Source: Candidatus Thorarchaeota archaeon (GTDB lineage: Archaea > Asgardarchaeota > Thorarchaeia > Thorarchaeales > Thorarchaeaceae). Taken from it: a stretch of 30,377 bases of DNA. Each line of letters starts with the position of its first letter. Position 1 is the first letter of the stretch. This document shows positions 24,156-30,377 of the stretch, piece after piece. The position numbers were made by a program, and so were the translations under genes. The stretch spans positions 1-30,377 of the forward strand of contig JAEORG010000125.1 in the NCBI GenBank assembly GCA_016841005.1, given 5' to 3'. The notes beneath the pieces are model-generated. The model worked only from the letters and a program-made list of their open reading frames with translations, ran no database searches and had not been told where the DNA came from.

Positions 24156-24506
24156 TCATTCTTTATTTAGAAGAGGAATTACACAGATGAATCTGAATGG
24201 TTCGTTTCCTTCACTGTTATCGTATCCATGTTCTTCATTTGAAGGAATGAATACGACATCATCTTTTCGCGCATAGCTTTCATCACTTGCGCCTAATACT
24301 TTCGCGATTCCTTGAAGTATGAAAATCTCATGTTCTTCTTCATGCTTGTGAAGAGGTATAATTCCTCCTGGAGCAATCTCGAAGTGTCTCATTGCATATG
24401 TTCTAGCCCCTGTACGTCGACCTACAAGCCATCTAACTTTTGTTTTCTCAGAATTAGCCATGGTGACTTCTTCTTCCTCTCGTTCTTTGAAATTGATGAC
24501 GTACAT
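24156..24506 (-). CDS. Cupin-fold (cupin_2) protein
   Basis: 116 residues from ATG 24506, supported by AAGGTG eight bases upstream; the frame is open to GTG 24515. A single cupin barrel: RHFEIAPGGIIPLHKHEEEHEIFIL is the first cupin motif (two His and a Glu ligand positions) and FIPSNEEHGYDNS carries the His of the second. Such small cupins bind a metal and are often sensors, isomerases or dioxygenase-like; no substrate is implied. The N-terminal acidic run EREEEEV is unusual. It lies divergently from the coiled-coil protein at 24649, with an AT-rich region (24556-24567, AATATAATAG) between that could serve both. Confidence 0.83.
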   Translation of the reverse strand: MYVINFKEREEEEVTMANSEKTKVRWLVGRRTGARTYAMRHFEIAPGGIIPLHKHEEEHEIFILQGIAKVLGASDESYARKDDVVFIPSNEEHGYDNSEGNEPFRFICVIPLLNKE

Positions 24507-24648
24507 ATTCAACACCTTATCTTTGTAACAATGAGGTAACTTTCTAGGAAGAATGCGAATATAATAGCTTTAGGATATAGACTTCTCCAAAGATAAACGC
24601 CACAGAAAGCTTAATCTAATCAGAACTAAGAAGACCGACACCAAACGG

Positions 24649-25191
24649 ATGTCCAAGGACGGAAATATAGTGAGTGAAGAGGATACTTACCTACGTGCAA
24701 AATTAACAGAAATTAACAGTAACATTGAACGACTCACGGACATGCTTAACCGAATGATTGAATTCATCGCCAAAATCAGTGAAGTGCAAGAAGCAACCTC
24801 AGATCTATCCGCTAGAATTTCGGAAAATAGCAGGAAATTGGATTCAGTGATTTCGAAATTAGAAATCGTTTCAACTGGTGCTCCAGTAGCAACATCTAGT
24901 GGAAAAGGTCTTGAAGACAAAGGAGCAATTTCATCTTCAGCTGCAGTACTTGAGAATCTTGAAGATGAGCTTCGAGAGGGTATCATTGCAAGTGATCTGG
25001 CAGGTAAAATCTCAGCGGCATCAGACTCGCTTGAAGAAAAAGGGATTGGAGGACAAGTCATCGTAAAGATGAGTCGATGGGTAAGAATTCTGAAGACATA
25101 TGGAAGAGTTGATACCATAAGTCCTACGGATCTTGGAAAACTTCGTATTGATATACGTGAGTGGCAAAAGGAACTTACCGCAAGACGATAA
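24649..25191 (+). CDS. Coiled-coil protein of unknown function
   Basis: 180 residues. A long helix (about 12-75) shows heptad spacing of Ile, Leu, Met and Val (EINSNIERLTDMLNRMIEF onwards) and is probably a dimeric coiled coil. A Ser/Ala/Gly-rich loop (about 78-98) leads to a second helical domain with a basic C-terminal segment (KMSRWVRILKTYG, about 140-152). No family is recognised and no membrane segment is seen. The ATG at 24649 has a poor ribosome site; a TATA-like AATATAATAG lies about 80 bases upstream and AAGCTTAATC about 40. A small tail-anchored protein follows on the same strand after 127 bases with nothing recognisable between. Confidence 0.72.
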   Translation: MSKDGNIVSEEDTYLRAKLTEINSNIERLTDMLNRMIEFIAKISEVQEATSDLSARISENSRKLDSVISKLEIVSTGAPVATSSGKGLEDKGAISSSAAVLENLEDELREGIIASDLAGKISAASDSLEEKGIGGQVIVKMSRWVRILKTYGRVDTISPTDLGKLRIDIREWQKELTARR

Positions 25192-25318
25192 CTCAAAAAA
25201 GATTCGAAAACGCCGAAATGCGCATTTTAAACATGCGAAGTAAGTTTGGTGAATGCTTAATAGGGAACTTGATGCATTTTCATGGTGAATAGCCGGGAAG
25301 CTACGGGGTGCAAGAACT

Positions 25319-25657
25319 ATGATTCCGCATGAATGGGAAGAGAAAATCAGAAAATCCATCCAGAATTTTTCACATCCATATAATACGACCATTCTAGGAT
25401 ATTGGGACGAATGGTTAGCGACAAATCCGGAATCTCCTTTTTATGAAAGCTGGAACCAATTCGCTTCATTAAAGGATGACCAAGAAGCACTCTATACTGA
25501 AATTAGAGTTTATCTCAAACGTGTTACCAACGACTTGAGGGAATTTGAAGTACCTCTTAACACATGGCAGAAAGTAGCAAAAGCACTGGCTGCTGTTGCA
25601 AGTATTTTTCTTGTAATCTTTCTCGCCTTATCCAGAGTGGCACGTGCAAGCGACTAG
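25319..25657 (+). CDS. Small tail-anchored membrane protein
   Basis: 112 residues. The N-terminal 80 residues are soluble, acidic and aromatic (GYWDEWLATNPESPFYESW), probably helical; a single hydrophobic helix (about 85-105) sits near the C-terminus, followed by about seven residues. This is the topology of a tail-anchored protein with its domain in the cytoplasm, but I do not recognise the domain. ATG at 25319 has GGGGTG about nine bases upstream. The gene lies 127 bases after a coiled-coil protein and 70 bases before the RecJ-like gene, with a hairpin just after its stop. Confidence 0.7.
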   Translation: MIPHEWEEKIRKSIQNFSHPYNTTILGYWDEWLATNPESPFYESWNQFASLKDDQEALYTEIRVYLKRVTNDLREFEVPLNTWQKVAKALAAVASIFLVIFLALSRVARASD

Positions 25658-25665
25658 TCATGAAT

Positions 25666-25682
25666 CTCTCGATGAACGAGAG
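25666..25682 (+). terminator. Short hairpin after the tail-anchored gene
   Basis: Perfect six-base stem CTCTCG / CGAGAG with a five-base ATGAA loop, nine bases after the stop at 25657. No T-run follows, so it is a weak terminator candidate and could equally be an RNA-stability element. Confidence 0.3.
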
Positions 25683-25690
25683 CTGTCAAC

Positions 25691-25697
25691 TTATATT
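25691..25697 (+). promoter_or_regulatory. TATA-like element before the RecJ-like gene
   Basis: TTATATT centred about 34 bases upstream of the GTG at 25728. Transcription starting 25-27 bases downstream would begin near 25720, giving a leader of under ten bases to GTG 25728 or about 17 to ATG 25737. Confidence 0.4.
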
Positions 25698-25727
25698 GTG
25701 TTTAGAATGACTACAAATTAGGATTCA

Positions 25728-27218
25728 GTGTTTAATATGATTGAATTGCCACTTGAGATGAAACAGGAGCTTGGAAGAGCAGCTGAAAAATTGAGAAATG
25801 CCAAGCAGGTACTTGCACTATCTCATATTGATGCTGATGGGATAACCTCTATGGCAATCGTTATCGAAACTTTACGAAGATTAGGAAAACAACACACATG
25901 GAGAAATATTCACCAAATTAATTCTGAGTCAATCATTGAGGTTGTTGATTTAGTGAATGAAACCAGACCAGATGTTGTAGTGTTTAGCGACTTTGGCTCA
26001 GGTCAAATCCATCTAATAAAAGAGCATATCATTGGGTTGGAGTCTGTAGATTCAGTCATTGTACTTGATCATCACATACCACCTGATGACAGAGCGTCCC
26101 TCGATTATTTCAATATACAAGACGATCTCATTGAGATTAATCCATGTCAACATGGATTGAGTGGTAGTAAGGACATCTCAGGAGCTGGAGTTTCATTTCT
26201 GTTTTCTCTTGCAATTTCACCTGAAAATTCTGACTTGAGCGAGTTGGCAATAGTAGGAGCGACAGGAGACTTACAGGATTACTATGGGAAAGGATTTACC
26301 GGACTAAACTCTGAGATTCTGAAATTTGGTGTGGAGGAAGGTTACATTCGTGTAGATAGAAATCTAACTCTATTCGGAATCAACACTCGACCACTACCAC
26401 AACTTCTACAATATGCAACAGACCCCTATATCCCTGGTCTTACAGGAGACCCAGACGCATGCTACTATTTCTTCAGTGATTTAGGCATTCAACTAAAAGA
26501 TAGAGATGATCAATGGAGAAGATGGGTTGACTTGACTAGTGAAGAAACAGAGTCAGTCGTACAGAAGTTGTTCTACGAGGTACTTCTCTATTATGATTCA
26601 CATGTTGCAGAGAATCTTGTTGGAGATGTTATTACTCTCCTACAACGACCACCACGTAGTGAGATGAGTACTGCAAAAGAATTCTCGACACTGCTTAATG
26701 CTTGTGGTCGAAACCGAAGATCGGATATTGGAGTCAAGATTTGTCTTGGTGATGAAGAAGCCTTTCATTCTGGAAAGTCTTTGTTGCAACAGCACAGAGC
26801 CAATCTAGCAATGGCCATTAGACGCATCGAGGATGGAGGATTTGAAGAACGGGATGGTGCATTTATCGTCAATGATCCTGAAACTCAGGATACAATCATT
26901 GGTATTGTTATTGGAATGGCGCAGGGATCCCGAATAATTCCTATTGATAAGCCAGTTATTGGGATAGCTACAAACACGAGCGACGACGGGCCGATGGTCA
27001 AATTATCTGGAAGAGCTCGAAAACACATTGTCAAGAAAGGAGTAAATCTCAAAGACGTTTTTTCAAAGGTCGCTGAAGAGATGAATTCTAAATATGACAA
27101 ACTCGTAGCTGAGGCAGGTGGACATCCTATGGCCGCAGGTGCATTTGTACATAATGACCATCTGGAAGAGTTTGTAAATTGCGTATCAGAATCTATTGCG
27201 AAAATTCTGAATCAATAA
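25728..27218 (+). CDS. RecJ/GAN-like DHH-family single-strand exonuclease
   Basis: 496 residues; a GTG at 25728 (AGGA four bases upstream) or ATG at 25737 may start it. DHH phosphoesterase motifs, numbered from the ATG: SHIDADG (D32, D34), VFSDFGSG (D85), LDHHIPP (D111-H112-H113) and GATGD (D178). Near the C-terminus GGHPMAAGA is the DHHA1 motif. This is the archaeal RecJ-like family (COG0608), including GAN, a GINS-associated nuclease related to Cdc45; activity as a 5'-3' or 3'-5' ssDNA/RNA exonuclease varies by member. All catalytic residues are intact, unlike Cdc45. A link to the replisome here is inference from the family. It is convergent with a small membrane protein across a hairpin. 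Confidence 0.9.
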   Translation: MFNMIELPLEMKQELGRAAEKLRNAKQVLALSHIDADGITSMAIVIETLRRLGKQHTWRNIHQINSESIIEVVDLVNETRPDVVVFSDFGSGQIHLIKEHIIGLESVDSVIVLDHHIPPDDRASLDYFNIQDDLIEINPCQHGLSGSKDISGAGVSFLFSLAISPENSDLSELAIVGATGDLQDYYGKGFTGLNSEILKFGVEEGYIRVDRNLTLFGINTRPLPQLLQYATDPYIPGLTGDPDACYYFFSDLGIQLKDRDDQWRRWVDLTSEETESVVQKLFYEVLLYYDSHVAENLVGDVITLLQRPPRSEMSTAKEFSTLLNACGRNRRSDIGVKICLGDEEAFHSGKSLLQQHRANLAMAIRRIEDGGFEERDGAFIVNDPETQDTIIGIVIGMAQGSRIIPIDKPVIGIATNTSDDGPMVKLSGRARKHIVKKGVNLKDVFSKVAEEMNSKYDKLVAEAGGHPMAAGAFVHNDHLEEFVNCVSESIAKILNQ

Positions 27219-27227
27219 AAATAGAGA

Positions 27228-27249
27228 TTGAGGGGGATGTACCCCTCAA
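27228..27249. terminator. Bidirectional hairpin between convergent genes
   Basis: Perfect eight-base stem TTGAGGGG / CCCCTCAA with a six-base loop, lying in the 40 bases between the stops of the RecJ-like gene (27218) and the membrane protein (27259). The palindrome can act in both directions. No long T-run follows on either strand. Confidence 0.55.
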
Positions 27250-27258
27250 GTGATGTTA

Positions 27259-27717
27259 CTAGTAGTCCTCAGATGTTAATGATGCTCCAATAATTCCTGG
27301 AATGAATAAAAGACCGAAAGACACACCTACATCAAGAGCTATGTTCTGTAATAGAGCTGATAACACAGCTGCGTCTAAGGCGAGGCCCATTGAGAGCATT
27401 GCATATCCTAAGAAGAAAACAGCAACAGTGATGATAGAAACAACGAGCATCCTAACACCACTCTTCGAAATTAATCCGGCAATGAATCCTGCAACTCCAA
27501 GAGCGACCAGGGGAGCGTATGCTCCACTTAGAGCGAATGTATATGGGAATAAAAGCTCAGCAAAGAGAAGAGCTCCCTGATATTCTAGAGCGTTTGTAAG
27601 ATTTGGATCTTGTAGAATTACCTGAATTGCAGCTACATCTAATCCAAGAATCTGAAAAGCACCAATGATTATTGCGACCACTAGTGCGACAACCAATGCC
27701 ATTATAGTCCTGAACAT
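27259..27717 (-). CDS. Small four-helix membrane protein
   Basis: 152 residues with about four hydrophobic helices and glycine/alanine-rich loops (SGAYAPLVALGVAGFIAGLIS in the second helical pair). Two helices at about 5-25 and 60-82 are followed by 88-110 and 118-145. No family recognised. ATG at 27717 is preceded by AAAGGACGGTAACTAAA and a clear TATA box. Function unknown; it is its own transcription unit. Confidence 0.72.
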   Translation of the reverse strand: MFRTIMALVVALVVAIIIGAFQILGLDVAAIQVILQDPNLTNALEYQGALLFAELLFPYTFALSGAYAPLVALGVAGFIAGLISKSGVRMLVVSIITVAVFFLGYAMLSMGLALDAAVLSALLQNIALDVGVSFGLLFIPGIIGASLTSEDY

Positions 27718-27773
27718 TTTAGTTACCGTCCTTTTGGATGAAAGGGGTTAGCTTATCCAGTGTAATCCCTAGA

Positions 27774-27787
27774 GCTTTTATATTTCT
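27774..27787 (-). promoter_or_regulatory. Strong TATA box of the four-helix membrane protein
   Basis: On the minus strand this reads about AAATATAAAAGC, close to the archaeal TATA consensus. It is centred about 63 bases upstream of the ATG at 27717, which would give a leader of about 38 bases containing the AAAGGA ribosome site. This is the best-looking core promoter in the window. Confidence 0.6.
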
Positions 27788-27812
27788 TGGCACGTGATAT
27801 CGGGAGGTTAAA

Positions 27813-28247
27813 TCAATAGCCCATTTCTCTTTTACCAGCTTCAATTAATTCGAGAACCTGTGGTGGCATTTCATCGATGGGTAAGGCATCAAGACTGAAC
27901 CACTTAACTTCCGCTTCTGGAACCTCCCTATGAAGCTCTTCCGAATTTGCCTTCGCAAGGTAATGATTGAGCAAGAAATGGTACTCAATCTTACCATTCA
28001 TATCCGGAATTATGATGTCGTATGTTGAAAGAAACTTTAGGATTGTACAGTGAACTCCTGTTTCCTCAAGCACCTCTCTGACTACAGCCTCTTCTTGGGT
28101 TTCTCCTACTTCTACTCCTCCGCCTGGTACACTCCAGAGACCTTTGGCAGGTTCCTTAAAACGACGAACTAGTAGAACACCAGATTTTCCGAAGACGACT
28201 GCTCCTACTCCAGGGATTGGGAACAGAGGGTAACTTCTATCTCCCAT
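27813..28247 (-). CDS. Nudix hydrolase (MutT-like)
   Basis: 144 residues from ATG 28247, chosen because AGGT lies eight bases upstream and just after the stop of the upstream gene; the open frame to 28319 overlaps that gene. The Nudix box G-x5-E-x7-REUXEEXGU is perfect (about residues 43-65, GVEVGETQEEAVVREVLEETGV core). The N-terminus starts with the usual GVGAVVF strand and the domain ends in VKWFSLDALP. Such enzymes hydrolyse nucleoside diphosphates linked to other groups, for example ADP-ribose or oxidised dNTPs; the substrate is undetermined. It lies 17 bases after the TPR/zinc-ribbon gene, so is likely cotranscribed. Confidence 0.9.
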   Translation of the reverse strand: MGDRSYPLFPIPGVGAVVFGKSGVLLVRRFKEPAKGLWSVPGGGVEVGETQEEAVVREVLEETGVHCTILKFLSTYDIIIPDMNGKIEYHFLLNHYLAKANSEELHREVPEAEVKWFSLDALPIDEMPPQVLELIEAGKREMGY

Positions 28248-28264
28248 TGAATTACCTTCAATTA

Positions 28265-29425
28265 CTAGAACGTAAGAAATCCTTGGGGCATCTGAATTGT
28301 TGCCTTGCATTTCCCACAATGAACTGGTTCATAAGGATTGATTTCTGGATATTGATCTAGGTCATAGCGTATGCTCTGCCCGCAATTCTTGCAATTAATG
28401 CGGATATAACCCCGTAATTCAATAGTCTTCTTCCACGCCTTAATTGCTTCTTGTTTGTTGCCATTCTTATCATACTCAACAGCAAGCGCAATCCATGGAG
28501 CAGCAGCATACGGATCGTTCTTAGTCCATTTAAGAAGACATTCCATCTGCCTATCTTTCCATCCGATCTCCGAATATGCATAGCATAAACCTCGCAAACA
28601 TTCAGAAGAACTCTCCATTTGCATCTCTGCGAGATTTAAGTATCGATTGCATTTATCGATATCACCATTTTCATAACAAAGAACTGCTAAATGAGAAAGA
28701 GCTTGAACATTTTCAGAATCAGATTCGAGAACTTGTTCAAAGAAGTTCCATGCCCTTTTTTTATCCCCATGTGAGAGAGATAGTATACCCATGAGAACAA
28801 GTGCACGATAGTCTGTGGGATGATCTGAATAAGCTGATTCCACTATGGGGGTTGCTTCATCAATTTTATCTTGGAGTAACAGAGTGTAAGCATAATTAGC
28901 TTTGGCGGTCATTAAAGAAGGATTCAACTGATGAATAGTGTCCCACTCAATAGTTGCTTGTGTGAAGTCACCTAAACGATAAAGTGTCAGAGCATATGTT
29001 CCTCGGAGGGAAAGGTCTTCAGGGAAAAGAAGTAGCGCCTCTTCAAGAATTCTAGCTGCTTCTCGATATGAACCTCTGTCATAGAGCAGCTTTCCTAATT
29101 CACTCCAGTTTTCAGGTTCATCAGGTTCGAGGTTAATCGCACGTTGAAGCTCTTCTTCTGCTTCTTCAAGCTGTCCTACTCCTCTAAGCGCACGTCCGAG
29201 AAACAATGCTACCACACAATGATCTTCGACCATCTCTTGAGCACGTCGGAGTACTGTGATTGCATCCTTTGGTCTATCTGCCTGAACATATGAAATTCCA
29301 AGGTAAACCAGCACATCAGGTTCAGGTTCATAGCCTTTGGCTAGTGGTTCAAGAATCGAAATAGCTTCCTCTATTCGATCTTCCTCAATAGCATTCATGG
29401 CTCTCTGGATTGCATCATCATTCAA
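28265..29425 (-). CDS. Tetratricopeptide-repeat protein with C-terminal zinc ribbon
   Basis: 386 residues. About nine tandem TPR units (residues about 5-335) give the repeated W/L-G-Y/A-F-A-P pattern, for example ENWSELGKLLYDRGSYREAARILEEAL, and provide a protein-binding superhelix. The last 50 residues hold a zinc ribbon with CKNC and CGKC knuckles (about 342-372). The combination could place a scaffold on a nucleic-acid or protein complex, but this is inference. Start is TTG at 29425, with AGAGG about 11 bases upstream; ATG 29398 is inside the first repeat. It precedes the Nudix gene and is divergent from the methyltransferase. Confidence 0.85.
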   Translation of the reverse strand: MNDDAIQRAMNAIEEDRIEEAISILEPLAKGYEPEPDVLVYLGISYVQADRPKDAITVLRRAQEMVEDHCVVALFLGRALRGVGQLEEAEEELQRAINLEPDEPENWSELGKLLYDRGSYREAARILEEALLLFPEDLSLRGTYALTLYRLGDFTQATIEWDTIHQLNPSLMTAKANYAYTLLLQDKIDEATPIVESAYSDHPTDYRALVLMGILSLSHGDKKRAWNFFEQVLESDSENVQALSHLAVLCYENGDIDKCNRYLNLAEMQMESSSECLRGLCYAYSEIGWKDRQMECLLKWTKNDPYAAAPWIALAVEYDKNGNKQEAIKAWKKTIELRGYIRINCKNCGQSIRYDLDQYPEINPYEPVHCGKCKATIQMPQGFLTF

Positions 29426-29494
29426 AGTCCGTCGTGCCTCTTGGTCTAATGTTACAAGAGTTCACGAACATTTCGGTTATAAGAGGGCATCGTT

Positions 29495-30346
29495 ATGGCA
29501 AAAGTGATGAAAGACAATAAAATTTCAACGCCATTTTCACTCCTCCATGCTGCAAGTCTTTTAGGGCAACGTACACGTATAATGAAATTCGCGGAAGCAA
29601 TCAAAAAAGTTGTCAAACCCAATATGGAAGTCCTCGATATTGGAACAGGAAGTGGTGTACTTGCAATGCTTGCGGCGAAGGCTGGAGCATCGTATGTGAC
29701 TGCAATTGATATCAATTCAGATTCAATTGAATATGCAAAACTAGCTGCAATAGAAAACGGATTAGGAGAGAGGATTAATTTCCATGTAACAAATTTCATG
29801 GATTTCAAACCCTCAAGAAAGTATGATGTTATAATATGCGAGATGCTTTCTTCAATGATGCTAATTGAACAACAGATACCAGCGTCACAATATGCAACGA
29901 AACATCTTCTAAAACAAGATGGTGTTCTATTACCAAAATCAGTTACAGTATATGTTGCGTTATCTCAATGTGAGAACATCTGGGAAAGGTTTAGAGTGCA
30001 TAGTCTCATATTTCCAAGGTTGCCCCAGAGTATATCAAAAGAAGATGCTATCGATTTATCTGAGCTTGTAGCTGTAAAGAGCTTTGACTTAATGCACTTA
30101 CAAGATGATACGACGGTTGATACAACCGTCAGAATAAGTGCTATTCAAGATGGTGAGGCACACGGTCTTGTAGGTTTGTTTGATGCAATTATATTCGATG
30201 AGATTAATTTGATTCCTGATGATGGGTGGAGAGAATTATTCATCCCATTCGATAAATCGATACAAGTCACAGTAGGTGACGAAATAGTTGTTCGAATACA
30301 GTTTACACCAGGAGAACTCGATACCCTTGTAATTGAGATAGAGTAG
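29495..30346 (+). CDS. PRMT-like class I SAM-dependent methyltransferase
   Basis: 283 residues. SAM motif I is LDIGTGSG (about 47-54) with acidic D72 (AIDIN) after the second strand. The pattern upstream, HAASLLGQRTRIMKFAEAI, parallels the substrate-binding helix of protein arginine methyltransferases. After strand four, CEMLSSMMLIE places Glu116 and Glu125 nine residues apart, exactly the spacing of the PRMT double-E loop, and GVLLPKSVTVYVAL continues the resemblance. The THW loop of true PRMTs is not seen and the C-terminal half is only about 130 residues, so it may instead be an archaeal COG4076-type methylase. ATG at 29495 has GAGGGC about nine bases upstream. It is divergent from the TPR/zinc-ribbon gene with 69 bases between. 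Confidence 0.85.
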   Translation: MAKVMKDNKISTPFSLLHAASLLGQRTRIMKFAEAIKKVVKPNMEVLDIGTGSGVLAMLAAKAGASYVTAIDINSDSIEYAKLAAIENGLGERINFHVTNFMDFKPSRKYDVIICEMLSSMMLIEQQIPASQYATKHLLKQDGVLLPKSVTVYVALSQCENIWERFRVHSLIFPRLPQSISKEDAIDLSELVAVKSFDLMHLQDDTTVDTTVRISAIQDGEAHGLVGLFDAIIFDEINLIPDDGWRELFIPFDKSIQVTVGDEIVVRIQFTPGELDTLVIEIE

Positions 30347-30377
30347 AGTTCTAGTAACATCCTAATTTCTAGGGATA

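Noticed and set aside
24687..25196. Minus-strand frame of 169 codons
   Set aside because: Antisense to the coiled-coil gene; Ser-rich with no recognisable features.
25218..25292. 24-codon frame starting ATGCGC in the gap before the tail-anchored gene
   Set aside because: No ribosome site, no hydrophobic or conserved pattern; too short to support.
1..30377. CRISPR arrays, tRNA or rRNA genes, transposases or IS ends
   Set aside because: Looked for by eye on both strands; no regularly spaced direct repeats, cloverleaf-like sequences or transposase motifs seen. A tRNAscan or ISfinder search would be decisive.

Overview
The window looks like archaeal chromosome, most likely from an Asgard-type archaeon; class not determined, Thorarchaeia-like would be a guess. 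Evidence for Archaea: an NreA repair protein with a C-terminal PCNA-binding motif, an endonuclease Q (EndoQ), a RecJ/GAN-type DHH exonuclease, an archaea-specific Ski2-like helicase (ASH-Ski2 type), a DUF131 membrane protein, an OapC-like zinc ribbon, HTH/Zn-ribbon regulators, a type II secretion F (ArlJ/TadC-like) protein, and TATA-like boxes 25-35 bases before many genes. The Ras/Rab-like small GTPase and a PRMT-like methyltransferase point towards Asgard lineages, although neither proves it. The DNA is AT-rich and gene-dense. TTG and GTG starts with good Shine-Dalgarno sequences are common, and several convergent pairs end within a few bases of each other. I saw no tRNA, rRNA, CRISPR array, insertion sequence or transposase, and no gene-free stretch longer than 300 bases.

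Layout. 1-3201 (minus strand): truncated secretion-system membrane protein, NreA, a membrane-tethered winged-helix regulator, and a Thr/Pro-linker surface protein. 3248-3979 (plus): a tandem-repeat operator-like region, then two consecutive small HTH + zinc-ribbon proteins. 3976-6561 (minus): operon of an MDR dehydrogenase lacking its catalytic Cys, EndoQ and a small beta-rich protein. 6659-9794 (plus): GNAT-like protein, MBL/beta-CASP-like nuclease, unknown protein, DUF131 protein, OapC-like zinc ribbon. 9797-17838 (minus): ASH-Ski2-like helicase preceded by two unrecognised proteins, then two small unknowns, a DASS/SLC13 transporter with an added outer domain, and a small ferredoxin-fold-like protein. 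17910-21964 (plus): MFS transporter, six-helix membrane protein, HerA-like ATPase with a coiled-coil tail. 21951-24506: standalone B3/B4 tRNA-editing-like domain (minus), Ras-like GTPase (plus), HAD phosphatase and cupin (minus). 24649-27218 (plus): coiled-coil protein, tail-anchored protein, RecJ-like exonuclease. 27259-30346: small membrane protein, Nudix hydrolase and TPR/zinc-ribbon protein (minus), then a PRMT-like methyltransferase (plus).

Taken together the window is mostly housekeeping and enriched in nucleic-acid repair and processing: NreA, EndoQ, RecJ-like, MBL/beta-CASP, ASH-Ski2-like, HerA-like, Nudix and B3/B4. The most notable points are family members with altered key residues (helicase Walker A Gly to Arg, dehydrogenase zinc Cys to Ser, EndoQ zinc-site Cys to Asp), a PRMT-like enzyme with exact double-E spacing, a pair of unknown proteins just upstream of the helicase, and a repeat-based operator in front of the HTH/Zn-ribbon pair. 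All family assignments come from reading motifs by eye; no database search was run.
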